Assembly: GCA_004557735.1 (NCBI GenBank)
Contig: SFFV01000001.1
Coordinates: 128,262-192,261 of the forward strand
Source of the DNA: Clostridiales bacterium
GTDB taxonomy: Bacteria > Bacillota > Clostridia > Oscillospirales > Oscillospiraceae
Length of the DNA stretch: 64,000 nucleotides
Direction of reading: 5' to 3'
Under the pieces are notes generated by a model, which saw only the letters and a list, made by a program, of their open reading frames with translations, had not been told where the DNA came from and did not search any database. A program made the translations under genes and the position numbers. Below, piece by piece: positions 50,719 to 58,845 of the stretch. The first letter of the stretch is position 1; the number at the start of each line of letters is the position of its first letter.

Positions 50719-50976
50719 CTAACGGCAATTCCATGGCGCTTCGGTAAACTGCGATTTCAGAATATTGGGATTGGTTTCTTCCGTTTTTGTGTCCACAAGA
50801 TATTCCAGGGCATCCTGCCATTCTCTGGCGACAAATTGGTCTGCCGATATTTCTTCAATGCATCGTTTCAGCATACGGCACTCTGTACTGTTGATGCTAC
50901 GCAGGTCGCTTAAATACATACACCCGGCCTTGTTGGCAAGAAAATCCAGAAGAGAAATCAGCTGATTTGTACTCAT
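50719..50976 (-). CDS. Hypothetical 85-residue protein
   Basis: A small soluble protein beginning MSTNQLISLLDFLANKAGCMYLSDL and rich in Glu/Asp/Asn, predicted mostly helical with no membrane segment. AAAGGA lies about 10 bases before the ATG. It is flanked by a terminator downstream and the decayed AP2-type gene upstream. I do not recognise a family. Its amino-acid composition and start support a real gene. Confidence 0.5.
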   Translation of the reverse strand: MSTNQLISLLDFLANKAGCMYLSDLRSINSTECRMLKRCIEEISADQFVAREWQDALEYLVDTKTEETNPNILKSQFTEAPWNCR

Positions 50977-51011
50977 ATGCCGTAATCCTTTGCTCCTTGT
51001 TTTGATAGGCT

Positions 51012-51397
51012 TTAAGGATTTCTATGTTCTGTGTAATACCATTCCAGAAAGTTATTGTGCATTGCCTCTCCGCACCTTCTGGCTTTCACAGCATCTTCCA
51101 GTTTGTCAAAGAAACCGAGATAGTAGGTTTTTCGTTTGAATGTAATCTGCGCCTGCCATTTTCCGCTTTTTGCAGAGTGATACACGCCGGTGTATCCGCT
51201 GATGTTGGAGGAAATAGTGTGGCGTTTTTAGACGCCTCTAAAATTGCTACAGATGTACCGCCACACAGTTTCAGATTGTCGATAATGCTGGCCGCCTGCA
51301 GACAGCCGTAGCTTTTTGTCTTTCCGGCTTGTGGCAGGGGTTACCCTACAATGGTTTCCTTGCCGCAGTCGCACCGGCATTTCCAATATCGTCACCA
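51012..51397 (-). pseudogene. Decayed AP2-type zinc-cluster protein gene
   Basis: Translation in shifting frames recovers a relative of the protein at 52526. First is WKCRCDCGKETIVG, then a stop; after a shift AGKTKSYGCLQAASIIDN; after a second shift SGYTGVYHSAKSGKWQAQIT, FKRKTYYLGFFDKLEDAVKA and a final NFLEWYYTEHRNP before the stop at 51012. So at least two frameshifts and an N-terminal truncation are present. The intact homologue has the same order, CxCDCG cluster then AP2-like domain. The upstream zinc-ribbon gene ends inside its start region. Confidence 0.8.
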
Positions 51398-52480
51398 TTT
51401 TATATTGCGCCCCTGTGTTCTTCCGGCGCAGACCGGGCAGCCGTTCTCCTGCGCACCGGCGCGGGAGTAAACCGCCGCTTTCCAGCGGTGGCCGGCCGGG
51501 CATTTCCACCAGACCTTCTGATGGCTGCCTGCCGTCACCATCTGCGGCGTCAGCGTCCCGTTCAGTTCCGGATCCCATTGCGCGGCAAGGCGTGGCTTGA
51601 CGGTCGCAAGATCGTTAAAGCCGGGAAGCACTTTCTTGTTTGTACAATACGGGCATTCCGATTTGTAACGGACTCTGTGCGCAATGGACGTACAGAAGGA
51701 ATGTCCCTGTTCGCAGCGCCACCATACGCGGCGGTTGGACGAGGCCGCTACCGAATCCGGCGTGCAGTCGGTATTTTTCTCCCAATCCCATTGCGCCGCA
51801 ATTTCCGGAAACTTTGTCTGCAGGTCGTTTTCGCCCGTCAGAACGGCCTTTCCGGCGCAAATCGGGCAGCCGTTGCCGCCGCTTGTCCGGGAAGAGATAT
51901 TGGTTCTGTAGCTGTGTCCGTTTGGACATATCCACCAGACGCGGCGCGAGGTTCCCGGCAGCACCTGCTCCGGTGTCAGCGGCGCGTTCTTTTCATAATC
52001 CCATTCCTGCGCAATCAGCGGAAATCGGTCTGCCAGAGTGTTTTCTCCGACGACCGGAATATGGTTTGTACAGATCGGGCAGCCGGTTCCCTGCGCTCGG
52101 CTATGGACGGACGCCTGCCACTCGTGGCCCTGCGCGCATTTCCACCAGACCTTTCTATGGGTATGCGGTGTGACGTCTGCGGGCGTTAACGGCGCATTTT
52201 TTACGGCATCCCATTGCTTTGCCAATTCCGGATAAACGGAGGCAAGGTCGTTGCCGCCGGACTCGACCGCTTTCCCAGCGCAATAGGGGCACCCGGCTCC
52301 CGCGGAGCGGTTATATACCGCGGCCTGCCAGGAATGTCCCTCCCTGCAGTGCCACCAGAGTTTCTTTTTGCTGCCGTAGCTTACGGTTTTCGGGGTCAGC
52401 GGCGCATTCCGTTCGTCCCATTGTCCCAGCAGCTCTGTATTTCCCGTATGGACGCAGCGGTCATAGAACAATTCTCGCAC
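51392..52480 (-). CDS. Zinc-ribbon repeat protein (PF14311-like, treble clef)
   Basis: A 362-residue protein made of five to six tandem repeats of about 65 residues. Each has the pattern WWxCxxGHxW, about 12-15 residues, GCPxC (for example LWWHCREGHSWQAAVYNRSAGAGCPYC). Between repeats come Asn-Asp-Leu and PxLAxQWD motifs. The GTG start follows AAAAGGA. The family is frequent in Firmicutes, often next to mobile-element genes; its molecular role is unknown, with nucleic-acid binding or a nuclease-associated role being likely. It follows the AP2-type gene by 45 bases. Confidence 0.75.
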   Translation of the reverse strand: MRELFYDRCVHTGNTELLGQWDERNAPLTPKTVSYGSKKKLWWHCREGHSWQAAVYNRSAGAGCPYCAGKAVESGGNDLASVYPELAKQWDAVKNAPLTPADVTPHTHRKVWWKCAQGHEWQASVHSRAQGTGCPICTNHIPVVGENTLADRFPLIAQEWDYEKNAPLTPEQVLPGTSRRVWWICPNGHSYRTNISSRTSGGNGCPICAGKAVLTGENDLQTKFPEIAAQWDWEKNTDCTPDSVAASSNRRVWWRCEQGHSFCTSIAHRVRYKSECPYCTNKKVLPGFNDLATVKPRLAAQWDPELNGTLTPQMVTAGSHQKVWWKCPAGHRWKAAVYSRAGAQENGCPVCAGRTQGRNIKW

Positions 52481-52525
52481 GTTGGTTAATTCCTTTTCGT
52501 TGGTTACGCAAATTGATTTTTCGCA

Positions 52526-53476
52526 TCACAGGATCTGGGGAGAGTAGGAGACGGCCAGCCGTCCGTCCCTATCCCGGGATACCTGAATCTCCACCGGATT
52601 ATTTCCGGCCCATTCCGGATCCTTCGCAGCGCTTTCCTTCCACTTTTGGATAAACGCCGCCGTCTCTCCGAAAAGCAGCGCCTCCGCGCTCTTTCTGGCC
52701 GCCGCGGCTTCCTCAATGCTGTCGTATGTGCCGAGAAAATACTGCTTTTTCTGAAATACGATCTTCGCCAGATACTTGCCCCGCACCAGATAAACGCCTT
52801 TATAGCCGGTGGTGTTGTCGCGGGGGAGCTTTTGACTTTGGATCATCTCCAGGCTTGTCCCGCCTACATGGGTCAGAAGAGTACCAAGCTCCTGATCGTG
52901 CTCCTTCTTCCGGCAGCCGCAGCTCTGCTGGCCGCAATACATCAGGTTGTTGTAGGAAACATCCGGCTCGTTGCCGCAGTCACAGCGGCAATGCCAGATC
53001 ACGAAGCCTTTTGCGTCACGCTTTTTCGTTGGGTACAGCGCAGTCAGCCGGCCGAAGCGCTGCCCGGTAATATTGGAAGTAGCATAGCTCCTCACGCTTT
53101 TGCAGCCGCAATGGGTCTTGCGCCCGGACACGAGCTCCGCTGCCGTGGCCTCGCAGGTGTAGCCGCAGCTGCACAGGCATGTCCAGTACGCCCCCATCTT
53201 GGTACGCTTTCTGCTGCGGCCAATCACACGCAATTCGCCGAAGGTCTGCCCAAGTAAATTGTAAGCCGTTGCCTGGTAAGCCCGTTCTTTGCGCAGGCAG
53301 CCGCAGCTCTGGGAGCCGCCATATTTCAATGAACGCTCCAGTACATACCTTTCCGTACCGCAGTCGCAGCGGCAAAGATATTTCTTTTCGCCCCGCGCTG
53401 AAAAAACATATCTGTCCAGAATGGTCCAGCGTCCGAAACGCTGTCCGGGATTAAATCCGTACTCTATTTTCTTCAT
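52526..53476 (-). CDS. AP2-domain protein with three CxCDCG zinc clusters
   Basis: A 316-residue protein. Three N-terminal modules carry the pattern CxCxCG, about 20 residues, CGC: KYLCRCDCG with SQSCGC, WTCLCSCG with THCGC, and WHCRCDCG with QSCGC. A C-terminal AP2-like DNA-binding domain follows, with TTGYKGVYLVRGKYLAKIVF and QKKQYFLGTYDSIEEAAAAR (residues about 225-265). Such proteins occur in phages and mobile elements near HNH or integrase genes. No nuclease motif is seen. It lies 9 bases after the sortase and may be the end of the fibre operon or a later insertion. Confidence 0.75.
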   Translation of the reverse strand: MKKIEYGFNPGQRFGRWTILDRYVFSARGEKKYLCRCDCGTERYVLERSLKYGGSQSCGCLRKERAYQATAYNLLGQTFGELRVIGRSRKRTKMGAYWTCLCSCGYTCEATAAELVSGRKTHCGCKSVRSYATSNITGQRFGRLTALYPTKKRDAKGFVIWHCRCDCGNEPDVSYNNLMYCGQQSCGCRKKEHDQELGTLLTHVGGTSLEMIQSQKLPRDNTTGYKGVYLVRGKYLAKIVFQKKQYFLGTYDSIEEAAAARKSAEALLFGETAAFIQKWKESAAKDPEWAGNNPVEIQVSRDRDGRLAVSYSPQIL

Positions 53477-53485
53477 ACCAAGTAT

Positions 53486-54169
53486 TCACACCTCCCCATT
53501 GGTGCGCTCACAGAAGACGGTGACGCGCTCCGTCGTGTCCCAGTTGCAGGTGTAGAGCGTAAGTGCGTAACCTCTGTTCATCACGGCGTCCGAATCGTCC
53601 GGGGAAACGCTTGTCAGTTCCCGCACGGTATAGGTAAATGCGTTCCCGTCCACATCCGTAAATGTTACGATGTCGCCCAGTTGAAGCTCGAACAGAACGC
53701 CAAAATGCGTATTGTAGTTATGCCCCGCCACAACGAGATTGTCATTGTACACGCTGCCGGTGTGGCGACAGGGGGAGATCTCCAAGGCAGGAAAGCTCCA
53801 CGTTGCCGCGACGGGCATCGTGAGACCGTAGCCCGGAAAATCGAGATAGCCGATGTAGTCGTAGGCGCCGGAGTGCACCGTCGGCATATCGAGCGCCGGA
53901 GGCGCGGGCAGGCCGTTCGAGCCGCTCCCCGTTCCGGCGGGGGACGGCATTCCGGGAGACGACGAGACGTCAGGTGCGGGAATCGCATTGGTCTCATCCT
54001 TTGCTTCGCGCTCAGTCATGGCGTCTTCCAGCTGTTGAAGCGTTTTTTCCGCGTTTTCCCCAGCCTTTTTATCTTCTATACGGTTATGAAAAAAAAGGAG
54101 TAGCGCGGCAAACACCAGCACTACTCCCGCTGTCAATAAGAAGAGCCCTGTTTTGTCAAGCCTTTTCAT
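53486..54169 (-). CDS. Sortase of the fibre operon
   Basis: A 227-residue sortase with an N-terminal anchor (GLFLLTAGVVLVFAALLLFF), a Pro/Gly/Ser linker (residues about 60-90), and a core. The His is in LVVAGHNYNTHFGVLFEL, the Cys in ALTLYTCNWDTTERVTVF (residues about 203-220), and the Arg in the same segment. It overlaps by 14 bases the gene for the LISTG-ended surface protein, which is its likely substrate. The class is uncertain; it is unlike the two pilus sortases. Confidence 0.85.
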   Translation of the reverse strand: MKRLDKTGLFLLTAGVVLVFAALLLFFHNRIEDKKAGENAEKTLQQLEDAMTEREAKDETNAIPAPDVSSSPGMPSPAGTGSGSNGLPAPPALDMPTVHSGAYDYIGYLDFPGYGLTMPVAATWSFPALEISPCRHTGSVYNDNLVVAGHNYNTHFGVLFELQLGDIVTFTDVDGNAFTYTVRELTSVSPDDSDAVMNRGYALTLYTCNWDTTERVTVFCERTNGEV

Positions 54170-54911
54170 TCTTCTTTTTCTTGGAAATGACTACGAGACC
54201 GCAAACAATCAACGCCGCTCCCAACGTGCCGAAAACGGCGATCGGCCAGTTGAGTTGGCCAGTAGAAATCAAAGGATCCTTGTTGTTGAAGCCCTCGACC
54301 GTAAAGAGCCAGTCCACTTCACCAACGCGGTAGGCATACTCGTTGCCGAGCTCCGCGGGAACATGAAGCACCGCTTCAAGCTTCGCGCTCTTGCCCTTGG
54401 CGAAGGTGCCGAGAAGGACACTATCGGTGAGCTGCGCGCTCTTATCGGGCGAAGCGGAGAAAATACTCTGCTTCGTGCCGTCCGCATTCACGAGATAAAT
54501 TTCCATCGAGAGCTTGGAGAGAAAGTCCGCCATGGTGGCGACGGTCTCGTCGCGCTCGCCGTCTACGTTCTGCTGATCCTTGCCGTCCGTGTTCTCATGC
54601 GCCTCGTCGTAGGTGAGCGGGTTGCCCTGCTCATCGTGCGGCACGGCGCGGATGTAGAGCTTCACATAGTCAAAGCCGTTGACACTGTTTTTGATTGTGA
54701 TGGTCTCGGTGCGCTCGTCACCGGGCATGACGTCTTTAAAATTATTAAAGAGGTCTGTGTCCGTGTAGCCGCTGCCGGTAGTCTCGATCACAAGCCCGCT
54801 GGTTCCGTCGCGGCGGACGACCGCATCGGCGGCGAGAGCCGGGACGGTCAGCGCCGCAAGCGCGGCGATGACCATCACAAGAGAGAGGAGCTTCTTCATG
54901 GATTTTTTCAT
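54156..54911 (-). CDS. Surface protein with an LISTG sorting-like signal
   Basis: A 251-residue exported protein. It has a signal peptide (KKLLSLVMVIAALAALTVPALAA), an extracellular beta-rich region with VMPGDERTETITIKNSVNGFDYVKLYIRAV like the TasA/CalY beta-sandwich, then DPLISTGQLNWPIAVFG, a hydrophobic helix and KKKKNEK. The LISTG pentapeptide at the expected place resembles a variant sortase signal, and the adjacent overlapping sortase supports that. AAGGAGG precedes the ATG at 54911. It may be the cell-wall anchor of the fibre. Confidence 0.75.
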   Translation of the reverse strand: MKKSMKKLLSLVMVIAALAALTVPALAADAVVRRDGTSGLVIETTGSGYTDTDLFNNFKDVMPGDERTETITIKNSVNGFDYVKLYIRAVPHDEQGNPLTYDEAHENTDGKDQQNVDGERDETVATMADFLSKLSMEIYLVNADGTKQSIFSASPDKSAQLTDSVLLGTFAKGKSAKLEAVLHVPAELGNEYAYRVGEVDWLFTVEGFNNKDPLISTGQLNWPIAVFGTLGAALIVCGLVVISKKKKNEKA

Positions 54912-54926
54912 ATCGTTCTCCCCTCC

Positions 54927-55487
54927 TTATTTCCAGTCGGGAGGCGTGACGCCCCAGGCTTCCTGAACGGCATCTATCGGCTCGCTCTGGATGGATTCCG
55001 CAATGACCTCAACGTGCAGGAAGTACTCCGGCTCCGCCGGCTGCTTCGTCACCTTACAGGTGAGAAGGCTGCCAACCGTCTCTTGGTTGGGAGCAGCAGG
55101 CGTCGGATAATAGAAGTATCCGCCTTTCCCCTGCACCCAGTTATTGGTCGGATTTTCCGTCAATTCATAGGCATACAGGTTCTGGTCGGGGGTGGGAACG
55201 ATGTTTCCCTTTGCATCGCGCCACGTTACAACATAGGTGGCGCGGATATAGGCGGCAGTATTGCCGGTGTTTATGATCTGCACATTTTCCTTCGAGCCTG
55301 TTACCTCGCAGGAAACCTTGGCGTACTCGAACGTGCTTTTTATCGGCTCTGTTCTGGCGACCAGAAAGGCAACGGTCGTACCAACTGCTATGCCGATCAA
55401 AAGAATCATGGATAAGAGCAAAACTGCGGCTTTGTTCGTGGGGAATCGGGGCTTGCTGTCTTTTCTGCTATCTGCTCCCGGATACAT
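54927..55487 (-). CDS. Membrane-anchored TasA/CalY-like fibre protein
   Basis: A 186-residue protein with a cytoplasmic basic N terminus (MYPGADSRKDSKPRFPTNK), one transmembrane segment (AAVLLLSMILLIGIAVGTTVAFLV), and an extracellular domain with the camelysin-like strand order (STFEYAKVSCEV; VQIINTGNTAAYIRATYVV). The Phe-Leu-Val-Ala after the helix recalls a SipW-type site (AYFTD) but it is not exact, so it may stay uncleaved. It lies 15 bases before the LISTG protein. Confidence 0.65.
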   Translation of the reverse strand: MYPGADSRKDSKPRFPTNKAAVLLLSMILLIGIAVGTTVAFLVARTEPIKSTFEYAKVSCEVTGSKENVQIINTGNTAAYIRATYVVTWRDAKGNIVPTPDQNLYAYELTENPTNNWVQGKGGYFYYPTPAAPNQETVGSLLTCKVTKQPAEPEYFLHVEVIAESIQSEPIDAVQEAWGVTPPDWK

Positions 55488-55511
55488 AATCGCCGTCTCC
55501 TTTCTCGATTT

Positions 55512-57047
55512 TCAGAGCACGCTGTACGCATTGCCGCTCAGCCATTTGGAATTGCTGACGTTGTTTGTAAAGCTGACCGCATTGGTCTGCGAACCCTGCA
55601 AGGTTATTTTCTGAGAGCCGCCGGTTGTGTATCGCCAGCTCCAGCTGGTGACCTCGGTGACGGTGTATTCGCCGACTTCCAGCCCCGTGATCGTGACGGA
55701 GCCTGTGCCCTTGATCACGACGCGCTTGGAGTAGCCGTTCGGGCCGGTCACATCAAAGATGAAGCTCTGGTTTTCGTCAATGACCTCGCAGTCCGCCTTG
55801 CTGATGATCAGATCGGCAAGATCGTGATCGTAGTCAAACTTGGCGTAGTACGTCGCGGCTTCATAGCCCATGACGGGGGATTCTGCCGTGCCGTAATTCT
55901 TCTTCTCCGGTGTCAGCTTATTGTCAGTGACCCAGTTTGGGTCCACGGCTTCAGTGCAGATTTCATTTCTGTACCAGCCGACGAACTTGAAGCCAGGATT
56001 GGCGGTGGGCGTGGAGCCGTCCGCTGTGCCGCTCTTTTCCTTCACGGCTTCGCTCTCCCGGTCAACGGAGCCGAAGTTCGTCGCACCCGCAGGGCCGACA
56101 GGCACATAGTTGATATTCACTGTCTCTTTAGTCGGTTCTTCCGTAGTCGGTTCTTCCGTAGTCGGTTCTTCCGTAGTCGGTTCTTCCGCCGGCGTGGTCT
56201 TTTTCACATACAAATCAAACTCAACAAATGCACCGCCGGCGGCACCTGTTTGACTATCGATGTCCACAAGCCCACTCTGAAAGACAAAGTCATCGTAGGC
56301 ATAACCATCCCCATCGCTTGAATGTACGTTTATTCCGTTTTGACCATTTTTCCAGTTTCGGATTTTCTGGTCTGCTCCGTTCAGAGCGTATCCACTACCG
56401 TTGACAGGCTCGATGGCAAACCGAATACAGAATGCATCGGTGTCAGCTCTGCGTTGATAAACAACATGGTCATTATCATTCGTTTCGCCGTTCCCCAGAT
56501 ACGCAGTATCATTTGCAGCATTATCTGGATCCTTTACAACAGTGTACGGCACGTCAATATACACGACGCCGCTCGTGTCCGATGTTCCGCTGAACATAGA
56601 CAGCCCGTCTTTCCAATCGGTCAATTCTTCACCGTTGCCGTAATAGTCACCATAAAGCTTGCGCCGCACCTCAACAGGCACACCCGGCTGCAGTGTTGCG
56701 TTATTGTTATCGTCTACGCAAAAGACGTTGATTTTAATGCGGATCTGTCCCGCCGCAGACTCTGTGACAGGGCTGTCGGTTCCCTCAGCCGCCGCAGCAG
56801 TTCCCATAACCGACGTATAGAAAGGACAGCCCTCCCCGTGTGGCTCGCCCTCGGCGGGCTTTGGGTCGCAGGTGCAGCCCTTTTCTTCCACAGAGTTCTC
56901 CGGCGTGGAGACCGGGGTATCTTCCGCGAGTGTCAAATTTTCATTCTCGGCAGACGGATCGCCGGAAAACGCCAGCGTGCCGGGAAGTGCCATGCTGATA
57001 ATCAGGGTCAGGCAAATGATTAGTGCGATTCCTTTTTTGCGCGTCAT
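55512..57047 (-). CDS. Large secreted prealbumin-fold surface protein of the fibre operon
   Basis: A 511-residue secreted protein. It has a signal peptide (KKGIALIICLTLIISMALPG), a Cys-containing region (GCTCDPKPAEGEPHGEGCPF), and a beta-rich domain. A Thr/Glu/Pro repeat spacer follows (residues about 288-305), then an InlB B-repeat-like module (FVGWYRNEICTEAV...YYAKFDY) and a C-terminal SpaA-like domain with EVGEYTVTEVTSWSW. It ends without a membrane helix or LPxTG, so anchoring must be non-covalent or through the fibre. GGGGGAG precedes the ATG. Confidence 0.7.
   Translation of the reverse strand: MTRKKGIALIICLTLIISMALPGTLAFSGDPSAENENLTLAEDTPVSTPENSVEEKGCTCDPKPAEGEPHGEGCPFYTSVMGTAAAAEGTDSPVTESAAGQIRIKINVFCVDDNNNATLQPGVPVEVRRKLYGDYYGNGEELTDWKDGLSMFSGTSDTSGVVYIDVPYTVVKDPDNAANDTAYLGNGETNDNDHVVYQRRADTDAFCIRFAIEPVNGSGYALNGADQKIRNWKNGQNGINVHSSDGDGYAYDDFVFQSGLVDIDSQTGAAGGAFVEFDLYVKKTTPAEEPTTEEPTTEEPTTEEPTKETVNINYVPVGPAGATNFGSVDRESEAVKEKSGTADGSTPTANPGFKFVGWYRNEICTEAVDPNWVTDNKLTPEKKNYGTAESPVMGYEAATYYAKFDYDHDLADLIISKADCEVIDENQSFIFDVTGPNGYSKRVVIKGTGSVTITGLEVGEYTVTEVTSWSWRYTTGGSQKITLQGSQTNAVSFTNNVSNSKWLSGNAYSVL
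56131..56190. repeat. Four 15-bp tandem repeats encoding EEPTT
   Basis: The unit GTCGGTTCTTCCGTA occurs four times in a row (56131, 56146, 56161, 56176; the last with CC for the final TA) and encodes repeated Glu-Glu-Pro-Thr-Thr. Copy-number change would alter the stalk length without shifting the frame. Confidence 0.92.
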
Positions 57048-57059
57048 ATAGCTCCCCCC

Positions 57060-57614
57060 TTACACTTTCGGCCAGCCCTGCGCGTCCATGGCAGTATTCC
57101 CGTTGTTGGCGCTCTGCGTGGCCTGCGCGAAAATATCAATCGTTGCCGTTGCATTCTGATACGCGTTGCTCATATCGGCATGAAAGCTCACGGCAGTGCA
57201 AACCGGCGCTGTGACCTCTCCGGGCTTTAAGACTTTGTTGTAATAATAGTAGCCGTCCTTCTCCGTCCAGTCGGCAGTGTTGCACGCCAGCTCCACCAGA
57301 GAAGCATCCGGTGTGACGCTCCCGGTCGGAAGAACGATCTTCTTATTCACCATCACCCGCACCCACGCGTCGGATACGCCGGTGTTTTTGATCTCCACGA
57401 TTTTGGTAACGGTGGTTTCGGGCATCACGCCGGTCACATCTTCAAAGGGCTTTGTTCTCTCCTCGTCTGCCCATTCCTGCACCGCAATCTGCACGCCGCC
57501 GGTTGTGATGACGTTGTGCGCCTTGCTGTCCGCGGTGAAGTACGCAATGGTTTCGGCGGCAAACAGGGAGAAACAGAGGGCCAGCACCGACAGAATCAAA
57601 AATTTTCGCTTCAC
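57060..57614 (-). CDS. SipW-dependent TasA/CalY-family protein
   Basis: A 184-residue protein with a SipW-type signal peptide: basic start KRKFLILSVLALCFSLFAAE, then TIAYFTADSKAHNVITTGGV, where AYFT(D/A) marks the processing region. The beta-sandwich shows VTKIVEIKNTGVSDAWVRVMVNK and ATIDIFAQATQSAN. The GTG at 57614 has AGGAG 8 bases upstream. It is the fifth SipW-type gene behind sipW and probably a minor fibre subunit. Confidence 0.85.
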   Translation of the reverse strand: MKRKFLILSVLALCFSLFAAETIAYFTADSKAHNVITTGGVQIAVQEWADEERTKPFEDVTGVMPETTVTKIVEIKNTGVSDAWVRVMVNKKIVLPTGSVTPDASLVELACNTADWTEKDGYYYYNKVLKPGEVTAPVCTAVSFHADMSNAYQNATATIDIFAQATQSANNGNTAMDAQGWPKV

Positions 57615-57688
57615 AGTTTTTCTCCTATCAAGCTTATAATTGGGGAGACCTTCCCCGGATCGAAAACAAAACCGCATGGCCATGTTTG

Positions 57689-57778
57689 ACCATATGAGAA
57701 CACCCGCGTTCACCGGGTGCTCTCATATGGTCTGTACCCCGAGGGGTACAGACCACAGAGGTAGGGAGATTAGCGCAG
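57689..57778. repeat. Intercistronic double hairpin, copy 1
   Basis: Two adjacent hairpins lie 33 bases after the stop of the SipW-type gene at 57811. The first has 18-base arms ACCATATGAGAACACCCG (57689-57706) and 57714-57731 (one G-T pair). The second has 11-bp perfect arms at 57730-57740 and 57743-57753. A conserved tail ending TTAGCGCAGC follows. The block recurs at 58727-58816 with only a few changes. Confidence 0.85.
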
Positions 57779-57810
57779 CCTTTCAAAGAAGCTGCGTTCC
57801 CGAAAAGCAA

Positions 57811-58620
57811 TTACGCCTGTGCGTCGAATGCAGCCCAAGCTTCCGCAGCATTGTCAAAGCCCTCGGCCTGGATAGCGTCGGCCTGCACCAGAACGTTTAC
57901 GGTCATCGTGCCATCCTCCGATACCTTAATAAAGCCCTTCTCAACGGCAGTCTGGATGTCAGCGCTGGTTACGTTCGCGCCAATACCGACATAGTTGATA
58001 ACATTCCATTCGGTCATCGCGCCGGCCTTGAGAGGCTCAATGCGGGTGAAGGTAAGGACGTCATACTTCAAGCCATTCTCATCGGTGTAGCCGTTCTCTT
58101 CAATGACAGGCCAGTTCACCCCGTTTGCTCCGTGCTGGAACTCACCGGAACTCGTGGCGGAAGAGCAGAACATAGCGTTGATGAAGCCACGATAGCTGCC
58201 CTCATAATCGTGAGGAGCCATCACACGGATGCGGACATAAGCATCATTTGCGCCGGTGTTGACCACATAGGGGCACTTGGCAAAGTTACGGCCGGGAACC
58301 ATGTTTTTGCCGCGCTCGCCGATGTAGGCGGAGTAATTCGCAGCGTCTGCCTTGATCTCATCATTGGTGAAGATTGTCCAGTTGTCCGGGACGTACTCCA
58401 TGCCCGAAGCCTTCGTTGTCGGATCGGGGAGGGAGGTATCGCCGGAGCCGTCGCTGCCGGTGCGGTGGAACCGGGACTCGATCAGGTCAATCTTGACGTT
58501 TCCCACGGTAAACGTATTGGTGGCAGACTTGGTGTCGGTGAAGTAAGCGAGGGATGCGCCCACAACGGCGACCGCCAGCAGGGCGACGCAGAGGCAAAGC
58601 GCGGTGACTTTCTTTTTCAT
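57811..58620 (-). CDS. SipW-dependent fibre protein, paralogue 3
   Basis: A 269-residue TasA-like protein. The SipW-type leader MKKKVTALCLCVALLAVAVV is followed by GASLAYFTDTKSATNTFTVG with the cleavage zone at about residues 24-29. Then come KIDLIESRFHR, FAKCPYVVNTGANDAYVRIRVM and the C-terminal GTMTVNVLVQADAIQAEGF. AAAAGGAG lies before the ATG. It is one of three tandem paralogues; the leader and the last 25 residues are almost the same as in the copy at 59763, whereas the middle differs. It is probably a fibre subunit. Confidence 0.88.
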   Translation of the reverse strand: MKKKVTALCLCVALLAVAVVGASLAYFTDTKSATNTFTVGNVKIDLIESRFHRTGSDGSGDTSLPDPTTKASGMEYVPDNWTIFTNDEIKADAANYSAYIGERGKNMVPGRNFAKCPYVVNTGANDAYVRIRVMAPHDYEGSYRGFINAMFCSSATSSGEFQHGANGVNWPVIEENGYTDENGLKYDVLTFTRIEPLKAGAMTEWNVINYVGIGANVTSADIQTAVEKGFIKVSEDGTMTVNVLVQADAIQAEGFDNAAEAWAAFDAQA

Positions 58621-58726
58621 GTGCTGTTACTCCTTTTGTGTATTATGTTTTCTACGTACATGCGCAAAAAAATGCTTGAAAATAGAGCAAGGGTTAGCTA
58701 TTGCTTATGCGGCACACCTTTGCCGA

Positions 58727-58816
58727 ACCATATGAGAGCGCCCGTGTTTGCCGGGGGCTCTCATATGGTCTGTACCCCGAAGGGTACAGACCACAGAGGT
58801 AGGGAGATTAGCGCAG
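58727..58816. repeat. Intercistronic double hairpin, copy 2
   Basis: The same two-hairpin block as at 57689. Arms ACCATATGAGAGCGCCCG (58727-58744) and 58752-58769 form the first hairpin; 58768-58777 with 58782-58791 form the second. The downstream 60 bases differ from copy 1 at about one position. It lies 30 bases after the stop of the paralogue at 58846. Confidence 0.85.
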
Positions 58817-58845
58817 CTCATCGAAGAAGCCGCGCAAAGGAGGAA

